Positions 1 to 5,783 of a stretch of DNA of 5,783 nucleotides are shown one piece after another. A model generated the notes under the pieces. The model searched no databases. It had not been told where the DNA came from and saw only the letters and a program-made list of their open reading frames with translations. This stretch comes from Verrucomicrobiia bacterium (lineage in GTDB: Bacteria; Verrucomicrobiota; Verrucomicrobiia; Limisphaerales; Palsa-1400): the NCBI GenBank assembly GCA_025934545.1, contig JAICXV010000184.1:1-5783 (forward strand), given 5' to 3'. The position numbers and the translations under genes are program-made. Numbering within the stretch: the first letter of the stretch is position 1; each line of letters starts with the position of its first letter.

Positions 1-16
1 ACAAGCGAGCAAAGGC

Positions 17-52
17 AAAAAAAATCCGATACGAGACGAGCTCGTATCGGAT
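17..52 (-). terminator. Intrinsic terminator of the secreted-protein gene
   Basis: A perfect 12-bp inverted repeat (arms at 24-35 and 41-52, beginning ATCCGATACGAG) encloses a 5-base loop. Eight A residues lie at 17-24 on the plus strand, which read as a T-tract immediately after the stem on the minus strand. This is the classic rho-independent layout, and it sits about 20 bases past the stop codon of the minus-strand gene that ends at 72. There is no T-tract on the plus-strand side, so it should work in one direction only. The loop ACGAG repeats the last five bases of the left arm. Confidence 0.9.
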
Positions 53-71
53 GGAAACGAACGCAACGATG

Positions 72-752
72 CTATGGACCAATGGCGAGCCTGCCATTTC
101 CGACGGCCAGAGCCGAGCCACTGATTACGATTTGGCGCGTGTCAGACGAGCCAACGCCTGAGTGACCTTCGCCAGCCGCGGACGGCATGTTGGCAATATG
201 GACTTCGTTGAAAAAGCCGGCACGCGTCGGCGCGGTATCAACGGTTGTCTCCGTCATGAGGCCTTGCAAATAAAACTGCAAACCGTCATTAGCGTTTATG
301 GTTGTGTCATCAAACGTAATTCTGGCGATGTGGATCTTGTTTTGCGGAAACGGCCGGGCCAGCCCATTGGTGTCGAAACTGCCGGAGACTATGTTGTTGT
401 CTCCTCCGTTGAAGCTAATGATGTCCGAAACATCCGCCAGGACATTGGTGCCTCGCACAACAAGAAACAAATTGTTCGTCGTCACCAATCGTGAACCGGG
501 TGGAAACGTGTTATTGGTCCAACGTCCGGCCAGCGTTTCGTCCACGGCTAACCGTCTGAGCAGCTCGAACGTTGTAAAGTTGCGTGTGACTGGAGCGCGA
601 ACCGTGACCGACTGAGTGATCGGGTTGGTAAAGGAATTTGTGTTTTGAGCGGTGATGCGCGCGTTCAACGTGATGGTCAATCCGACGTCGGCGCGAACAT
701 TCGCAGCGCCCAGAAGTAGTGCAGTGATGGCAATAATATTTGTCAGCTTCAT
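72..752 (-). CDS. Secreted protein of unknown function, Asn/Thr-rich
   Basis: This encodes 226 residues, and I do not recognise the family. The N-terminus is a good Sec signal peptide: K2, a hydrophobic stretch from about residue 5 to 17, and a likely cleavage after V19-R20-A21. The mature part is rich in Asn, Thr, Gly and Val, has no cysteine and shows alternating hydrophobic residues, which suggests a beta-rich exported or surface protein. I see no C-terminal PEP-CTERM-like sorting helix, no lipobox and no catalytic motif. The ATG at 752 is fixed by the signal peptide, since there is no other nearby methionine. No Shine-Dalgarno sequence precedes it. The gene is monocistronic, with a promoter at 762-790 and a terminator at 17-52. 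It could be a structural or adhesion-like protein, but that is only a guess. That the gene is real is well supported; its function is open. Confidence 0.85.
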   Translation of the reverse strand: MKLTNIIAITALLLGAANVRADVGLTITLNARITAQNTNSFTNPITQSVTVRAPVTRNFTTFELLRRLAVDETLAGRWTNNTFPPGSRLVTTNNLFLVVRGTNVLADVSDIISFNGGDNNIVSGSFDTNGLARPFPQNKIHIARITFDDTTINANDGLQFYLQGLMTETTVDTAPTRAGFFNEVHIANMPSAAGEGHSGVGSSDTRQIVISGSALAVGNGRLAIGP

Positions 753-761
753 ATTCTGTTT

Positions 762-790
762 GTTTTAGTGCCGCGCCAAAAAAGTGTCAA
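762..790 (-). promoter_or_regulatory. Sigma70-type promoter of the secreted-protein gene
   Basis: On the minus strand there is a perfect -35 box TTGACA (plus-strand 785-790), a 17-base spacer, and a -10 box TAAAAC (762-767, four of six matches to TATAAT). Only nine bases separate the -10 box from the ATG at 752. A start site about seven bases past the -10 box would therefore give a leader of roughly 2-4 bases, in effect a leaderless mRNA. This fits the absence of a Shine-Dalgarno sequence. Confidence 0.65.
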
Positions 791-865
791 CTGCACGGCC
801 CCTTGTCGTAACATCGGGAATTCCTTTAATGCGGCTCCGTGATTACAACGACTCGTATCTGTCTG

Positions 866-895
866 AAAAAAAAGGAGCGATCTTGCGATCGCTCC
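866..895 (-). terminator. Intrinsic terminator with GNRA-type loop
   Basis: Arms GGAGCGATC (874-882) and GATCGCTCC (887-895) form a perfect 9-bp stem. On the minus strand the loop is GCAA, a stable GNRA tetraloop. Eight A residues at 866-873 give the T-tract after the stem on the minus strand. It lies about 55 bases past the stop of the minus-strand gene ending at 950 and upstream of the next minus-strand promoter, so it separates the two units. Confidence 0.9.
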
Positions 896-949
896 GGAAA
901 GGAGGGGCGGAGGCGCCAACCAAGAAAGGCAGCCCCCACCAGGAAGATT

Positions 950-1225
950 TTAAACGCCCTGATAAAATTGGGTCAGCCGGTTGTTGATGAACACCCGGTT
1001 GATCTGGCCATAAAGGTTCTTGCGCTCTTTTTCGATGCGCACGGTGTACTTTTCCTGCTGGCCGACATTGATTGTATAATCCTGTCGGACAGGTTCAGAA
1101 AAAAGCCGAACCGATTCTTGCACTGGCTTGTCATCAACTTTGATGCTGAGCCTGCCCAGCAACTGATTGAATTCGTATTCGACGGTGTGTTTTTCGTTTT
1201 CCCCGAGCTCAAATTTGAAGCGCAT
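950..1225 (-). CDS. Small hypothetical protein, probably cytoplasmic
   Basis: This encodes 91 residues that I cannot assign to a named family. I start at the ATG at 1225 (MRFKFELGEN...), because the open frame upstream of it, to 1405, runs through the oppositely oriented PanE gene and reads as low-quality Arg/Cys-rich sequence. There is a weak AAGG just before the ATG. There is no signal peptide or membrane segment. The protein is charged, with alternating polar and hydrophobic residues that predict a small all-beta fold. The pattern H13-T-V-E-Y-E, then I28-x-V-D-D-K, then T61-V-R-I-E-K faintly recalls FAIM-like beta-sandwich proteins, but I treat this only as a lead. A strong terminator follows the stop, which supports it as a real, separately transcribed gene. 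It is divergent from panE. Confidence 0.75.
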   Translation of the reverse strand: MRFKFELGENEKHTVEYEFNQLLGRLSIKVDDKPVQESVRLFSEPVRQDYTINVGQQEKYTVRIEKERKNLYGQINRVFINNRLTQFYQGV

Positions 1226-1324
1226 AAGCCTTTTTAGTTTTTCTTGACAATGAACGTAGCAGGCGGTGTGCCAGCGCGAGCAACGTCTTGTTCGACAACG
1301 GGCAGATGTGGCAGGTTTATCGCA

Positions 1325-2323
1325 ATGAAAATTGCGGTTGTGGGATGCGGGGCGGTCGGCAGTTATTACGGCGCGCGCTTGTCGCTCTCTGGCGAAGACG
1401 TCCATTTCCTGTTGCGCTCCGACTATGAGGTCGTGAAACGAAATGGGGTGCAGGTGGTTACAACAGACGGCGAATTCACCGTGCGTCCAAAATGCGCGCG
1501 GGCGCCTGCAGAAATTGGCATCGTAAACGTCGTGGTCATTGCGCTGAAAAGTACGGCGAACTCACGATTTCAAGAATTGGTTAGCCCTCTCGTTGGCCCT
1601 TCCACGTCCATTCTCACTTTACAGAACGGCTTGGGAAATGAGGCGCAGCTTGCGGCGCTTTTCGGAAAAGAAAAAGTTTTGGGCGGCCTCTGTTTTGTTT
1701 GCCTGAATCGAACCGCTCCCGGAGTCATCCAGCACATCGCACACGGAACGATTGTCATGGGCGAATACGGCCGCCCTGCCCTGCCCCGGACGCACGCGAT
1801 TGCGCAGGCCATCCAAAAGTCAGGCGTCCCGTGCAAAGTGACGGACAACCTGGAACAAGCGCATTGGGAAAAGCTCGTTTGGAACATTCCGTTCAACGGG
1901 CTGGGCGTCGCGGGAACGGCTGGGTACGAAGCGGTCATTAGCGGGAACGTGGACCGAAGTAAAAAACTTGGTCCGTGTTTGGCCACCGATATTTTGCTGG
2001 CCGACGCACGGTGGGAGCAATTGGTGCGCGACTTAATGATGGAAACGATTGCCGCCGCGCAAGCACTTGGATTGGCCGTTAAAGATTCAGCCGCACAAAA
2101 GCAAATCGATCGCACGCGCGAAATGGGCGCGTATCGCGCATCGACGTTGATTGATTTCGAACGGGGCCAGGAATTGGAGTTGGACGCATTGTTTTTCGAG
2201 CCGCTGCGACAGGCTCAGAAAGCCGGAGTGAAAGCGCCGCGGCTGGAAGCGATGTGCAGGACATTGGAGCAATTAAATCAAGGGGGGCTGTCACCAGACA
2301 CATCGCGCAACCGCTGTTTGTGA
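1325..2323 (+). CDS. panE: 2-dehydropantoate 2-reductase (ketopantoate reductase)
   Basis: This 332-residue enzyme should reduce 2-dehydropantoate to (R)-pantoate with NADPH in the cytoplasm, in the pantothenate/CoA pathway. The N-terminus has the Rossmann nucleotide-binding motif G7-C-G-A-V-G12. LQNG supplies N101. The catalytic block at 180-191 has K183 with N187 and N191, the same spacing as E. coli K176/N180/N184. S273 and E285 match E. coli S244/E256, again 12 apart. The start is the ATG at 1325, which places the glycine motif at the usual distance; a TTG start at 1244 would add 27 residues with no family counterpart. Between N191 and S273 there are 82 residues against 60 in E. coli, so about 22 extra residues lie near 200-228. 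The last 15 codons overlap the convergent gene ending at 2278. Paralogues in this family can act on other 2-oxo acids, so the substrate is inferred from family and residues. Confidence 0.88.
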   Translation: MKIAVVGCGAVGSYYGARLSLSGEDVHFLLRSDYEVVKRNGVQVVTTDGEFTVRPKCARAPAEIGIVNVVVIALKSTANSRFQELVSPLVGPSTSILTLQNGLGNEAQLAALFGKEKVLGGLCFVCLNRTAPGVIQHIAHGTIVMGEYGRPALPRTHAIAQAIQKSGVPCKVTDNLEQAHWEKLVWNIPFNGLGVAGTAGYEAVISGNVDRSKKLGPCLATDILLADARWEQLVRDLMMETIAAAQALGLAVKDSAAQKQIDRTREMGAYRASTLIDFERGQELELDALFFEPLRQAQKAGVKAPRLEAMCRTLEQLNQGGLSPDTSRNRCL

Positions 2324-2961
2324 TCAGGCCCATTATTGCCGTAACCGCGGCGGAGTTGGGCGAGAGCCGGCGCAACGATCTCTCGTTGCGGGTCAATCTC
2401 GCGCCCGAAGATAAGCGGCCATAGCCGCCGGCAATTTCCGGCAACATCATTTACAACTTCTTCGTTGAAACCGGGCCTAAATAGATCGATCGCCAGCTTT
2501 AACTCGTGAACCAGTTCCTGTTCGGTCGGGTGCCCGGTTTTTTTGATAACCGCCCGAAAAGCATCCACGTCCTTTTCATCCAGGCGGCTTAGTTTAGCGA
2601 TTAAAATATCAATGGGATGTGGCACGATGAACGTGCAGTTTCGAAAAGTGAATGATTGCGAGCGACCTTGCCACCGCGGGCTTGTGCGAAAATTTAATTC
2701 CGACGTGACTTCGATTGCCGGACGGTGGCTCGCCCTGGCAAGTCCAGCCTTCTCAACCCATTCCGCCAAATCGTCGTCATCACAAAACACATCCACGTCC
2801 GCGCTCAATAGAGAAGGTTCGATACCGATTTGTAACGGAGCTGAACCGAATAAGGTGATTCGGAAATGGCGTTCGGGTGGGAGCGCGGCGGCGAGTTGGT
2901 TTAGTGTCTTCGCAGCCGGGGTTTCCAAATCCAACTGTTGGATCCATGGTTCAATGCGCAT
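2278..2961 (-). CDS. Nucleotidyltransferase-like protein (DUF6036/AbiEii type)
   Basis: This encodes 227 residues. Near the N-terminus, L38-F-G-S40 is followed 14 residues later by A54-D55-V-D57-V-F, a GS...DxD arrangement typical of the nucleotidyltransferase fold, where the two Asp residues bind metal. A later segment, P116-I-D-I-L-I-A-K-L with R126 and K130-D-V-D, resembles the K-L-x-x-L/R...K-D-x-x-D block of AbiEii/DUF6036 proteins. The spacing from GS to DxD is longer than in the minimal MNT family. It starts at the ATG at 2961, inside the last codons of the upstream small gene (11-base overlap), and has no Shine-Dalgarno, so translation is probably coupled. AbiEii relatives are toxins in type IV toxin-antitoxin pairs, but many DUF6036 genes have no known role. 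The specific substrate is unknown. The C-terminal end overlaps panE in opposite orientation. Confidence 0.72.
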   Translation of the reverse strand: MRIEPWIQQLDLETPAAKTLNQLAAALPPERHFRITLFGSAPLQIGIEPSLLSADVDVFCDDDDLAEWVEKAGLARASHRPAIEVTSELNFRTSPRWQGRSQSFTFRNCTFIVPHPIDILIAKLSRLDEKDVDAFRAVIKKTGHPTEQELVHELKLAIDLFRPGFNEEVVNDVAGNCRRLWPLIFGREIDPQREIVAPALAQLRRGYGNNGPDHKQRLRDVSGDSPP

Positions 2962-3187
2962 GGTTTGCTGGAGCTTTTAACCAGTCGATTGCTTGACCAA
3001 TCAAGCGGTTCAACACTTCAGGGTCATTAGCCAATTTCGTCGCCAACCGTCGGTCGCGGGCACTCAAATGACCACGCTCGTGCTTCAGCAAAATTCGCGC
3101 AGCGATACGTGATTTTTTCCAGAACCTGTCTGACTTTCGCACTGCCTTCATCGAGTCAAGCGTAACGGAAATTGGCGGCAAAGGCAA
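2951..3187 (-). CDS. Small basic protein, partner of the nucleotidyltransferase
   Basis: This encodes up to 78 residues that I do not recognise. I list the TTG start at 3187 because GAGGG lies about eight bases upstream of it. An ATG at 3151 (residue 13, MKAVRKSDRF...) would give a 66-residue product and is equally possible; the ATG has no clear Shine-Dalgarno. The protein is mostly helical in pattern and strongly basic, with 16 Lys/Arg against 7 Asp/Glu, the basic residues concentrated in 14-51. There is no signal peptide or membrane segment. Its stop TGA overlaps the ATG of the nucleotidyltransferase gene, and its start lies nine bases after the stop of the hydrolase gene, in the same frame. 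It could be a nucleic-acid-binding partner or antitoxin-like protein, but nothing in the sequence proves that. Confidence 0.6.
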   Translation of the reverse strand: MPLPPISVTLDSMKAVRKSDRFWKKSRIAARILLKHERGHLSARDRRLATKLANDPEVLNRLIGQAIDWLKAPANHAH

Positions 3188-3196
3188 GTGGGGCCC

Positions 3197-4312
3197 TCAC
3201 TCCAAAAAAGGCCGGTGCAGTTTCAGAAAGAGAATTAGCCATTCGCGATAGATCGCCTGGTTCAGCTTGAGTTTGTGTTTCGCTGCCAGCGCATCGAGTT
3301 CGGACAGTGAATCGCCATCGTAATGGCCGATCCAGCCTGTGGCGTATTCGCGCGAGTCGTATAAAAATTTTTCGAGCTGCGGAGCATTGCACGAGAGCGG
3401 GAAAGTTTCCTCGATGACGAGCGGTTTGCCGACCGCACATTCGCGCACGCATTCCATGGCTTCAGCAGGCAGTTTCTTTTCGGGATAGATGTGCACGCTG
3501 ATGAAATCCAAATCGTCCTTACACTTGTGCGGATCGAATCCCGAAAGGAAATGCCATTTCTCTGACCACGGAAGCATACCGACGGTGATGAGCGTGTTGG
3601 TGTCTTGTTCGCGGATGGCCGCGCGCATTTGCGCCAGCCAACGATGCGCGAGTTCTTCGCGTGTGCCATGACGGTTTTCGAGCGCGATGAATTGAACGAA
3701 GTCATAACCACCGAGCAAACTGCCCGAACGCCAATCCCCATGTTTGCGACGGCCGCCGGGCACGAACGGTTCGTTCATAATGTCGTAACAGAAAATGGCA
3801 GGACTCGATGCGCCGGCTTCGGCAATGGCGCGCCAGAAATTTTCCTGGGCGATCCATCGCGTCCTGGTATCGAAATTATCGTACCATTTGGGAACGTCAG
3901 ACGGCCGGTAACAAGCTAGGCCAGTGATGTCGAGGTAAAGACCGGTTTCTTCCGCGACCTGCAGAAGACGTTTGTATTGATGCAACGCGTGAGCGTTCGG
4001 CGTGTTGCGACCGTTCATGAATTTTCCAAATTGCAGATGAATGCGCACCACGTTCGCGCCCATTGCTTTCATTTTATGGAAGTCGGACACGACCTCATTC
4101 CAATCTTTGTTCCAGAAGTCCTCGATCAGGCGGCCGTGATTGCCGTAGTTGAAGCCCCAGGGATGAAATGGTTTTTGCGTTTGGGAAAAAACAAACCCGC
4201 GACCATCGCGCGATACGACAATGCGATCCATTTCGGCGGCTTTCGGTCGCGTCGTTTGACACGCGACAAAAACCGGCGCAAGCAAAAGGACCAAGAGCAA
4301 TCGCCAATTCAC
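3197..4312 (-). CDS. GH5-like (clan A) glycoside hydrolase, probable lipoprotein
   Basis: This encodes 371 residues. The N-terminus is a lipoprotein-type signal: R4, a Leu/Val-rich core, then F15-V16-A17-C18, a slightly atypical lipobox with Phe at -3. The body matches the TIM-barrel plan of cellulase/mannanase-like GH5 enzymes. It has PWGFNY at 51-56, R90 in the VVRIHL strand, N180-E181-P182 with E181 as acid/base, H274-I-Y276-P, and P297-L-V-I-E-E302, where E302 aligns with the usual nucleophile. It should cleave a beta-linked polysaccharide at the cell envelope; the sugar (mannan, glucan or other) cannot be told from sequence. The start is GTG at 4312, the first start codon after an in-frame stop at 4343-4345. 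It is first in a cluster with the small basic gene and the nucleotidyltransferase gene, though shared function is not obvious. Confidence 0.85.
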   Translation of the reverse strand: MNWRLLLVLLLAPVFVACQTTRPKAAEMDRIVVSRDGRGFVFSQTQKPFHPWGFNYGNHGRLIEDFWNKDWNEVVSDFHKMKAMGANVVRIHLQFGKFMNGRNTPNAHALHQYKRLLQVAEETGLYLDITGLACYRPSDVPKWYDNFDTRTRWIAQENFWRAIAEAGASSPAIFCYDIMNEPFVPGGRRKHGDWRSGSLLGGYDFVQFIALENRHGTREELAHRWLAQMRAAIREQDTNTLITVGMLPWSEKWHFLSGFDPHKCKDDLDFISVHIYPEKKLPAEAMECVRECAVGKPLVIEETFPLSCNAPQLEKFLYDSREYATGWIGHYDGDSLSELDALAAKHKLKLNQAIYREWLILFLKLHRPFLE

Positions 4313-4318
4313 TTCGTC

Positions 4319-4346
4319 ATGATGAAAGGAAGGCGGCGGGTGTCAA
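4319..4346 (-). promoter_or_regulatory. Possible promoter of the glycoside hydrolase cluster
   Basis: On the minus strand there is a perfect TTGACA (plus-strand 4341-4346), a 16-base spacer, and CATCAT (4319-4324, four of six matches to TATAAT). The GTG start codon begins six bases after the -10 box, so the predicted transcription start falls on or next to the G of GTG. This would be a leaderless mRNA. The -10 box is weak, so the call rests mainly on the -35 box and the matching geometry at 762-790. Confidence 0.4.
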
Positions 4347-4377
4347 AGTGTTTGACGAAAAGCAAAATCGATTGAGC

Positions 4378-5783
<1,406 letters not shown>

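Noticed and set aside
162..615. Plus-strand open frames of 105-110 residues opposite the secreted-protein gene
   Set aside because: They lie inside a gene with signal peptide, promoter and terminator on the other strand, and their translations lack domain character.
852..859. CTCGTATC shared with the first terminator stem (41-48), considered as a repeat
   Set aside because: An eight-base match with diverging flanks is too short to distinguish from chance.
885..892. GCGATCGC octamer, identical to the cyanobacterial HIP1 repeat
   Set aside because: It is a by-product of the terminator stem and occurs only here; nothing else suggests a cyanobacterium.
1244..1272. TTGACA at 1244-1249 as a panE promoter
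   Set aside because: At spacings of 16-18 bases the sequence is TGTGC-like with no resemblance to a -10 box.
1244..1324. TTG start at 1244 extending PanE by 27 residues
   Set aside because: The Rossmann motif should begin within the first ten residues, as it does from the ATG at 1325; the extension is Arg/Cys/Thr-rich with no family counterpart.
1226..1405. N-terminal extension of the 91-residue minus-strand protein to 1405
   Set aside because: It runs antisense through the start of panE and reads as non-protein-like sequence; the ATG at 1225 gives a compact plausible protein.
1570..2115. 181-residue minus-strand open frame opposite panE
   Set aside because: It is Cys/Ser/Pro-rich antisense sequence over a conserved enzyme, with no start-site support.

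Overview
The window reads as a chromosomal fragment of a bacterium with moderate GC. I tentatively place it in the Verrucomicrobiota (soil or aquatic Pedosphaera/Limisphaera type). The grounds are the overall feel of the proteins: an Asn/Thr-rich secreted orphan, a lipoprotein glycoside hydrolase, a nucleotidyltransferase of the DUF6036/AbiEii kind, and a typical bacterial enolase. There is no phylogenetic marker I can test here, so the placement is an inference. I see no insertion sequence, CRISPR array, tRNA or rRNA.

Layout, left to right. (1) Positions 17-790, minus strand: a complete one-gene transcription unit for a secreted 226-residue protein of unknown function, with a promoter (perfect TTGACA) and a strong hairpin plus T-tract terminator. 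(2) Positions 866-1225, minus strand: a 91-residue hypothetical protein with its own terminator, whose RNA loop is a GCAA tetraloop. (3) Positions 1325-2323, plus strand: a 2-dehydropantoate 2-reductase (PanE/ApbA family) with all expected catalytic residues. (4) Positions 4312 down to 2278, minus strand: a tight three-gene cluster of a GH5-like glycoside hydrolase lipoprotein, a small basic protein and a nucleotidyltransferase-like protein. The last gene runs convergently into the end of the PanE gene with a 46-base coding overlap. (5) Positions 4420-5712, plus strand: enolase (eno), divergent from the hydrolase across a 107-base gap. Its stop overlaps the ATG of a new gene that starts with a signal peptide and runs off the window.

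Enolase (lower glycolysis) and PanE (pantothenate/CoA branch) are housekeeping enzymes. The rest is accessory: a secreted orphan, a probable polysaccharide hydrolase, and a small-protein/nucleotidyltransferase pair whose role is unknown. I find no well-supported new system. The items most worth a second look are the small-protein/nucleotidyltransferase pair, the placement of promoters almost on top of start codons (possible leaderless mRNAs), and an abrupt jump in third-position GC at the last gene.
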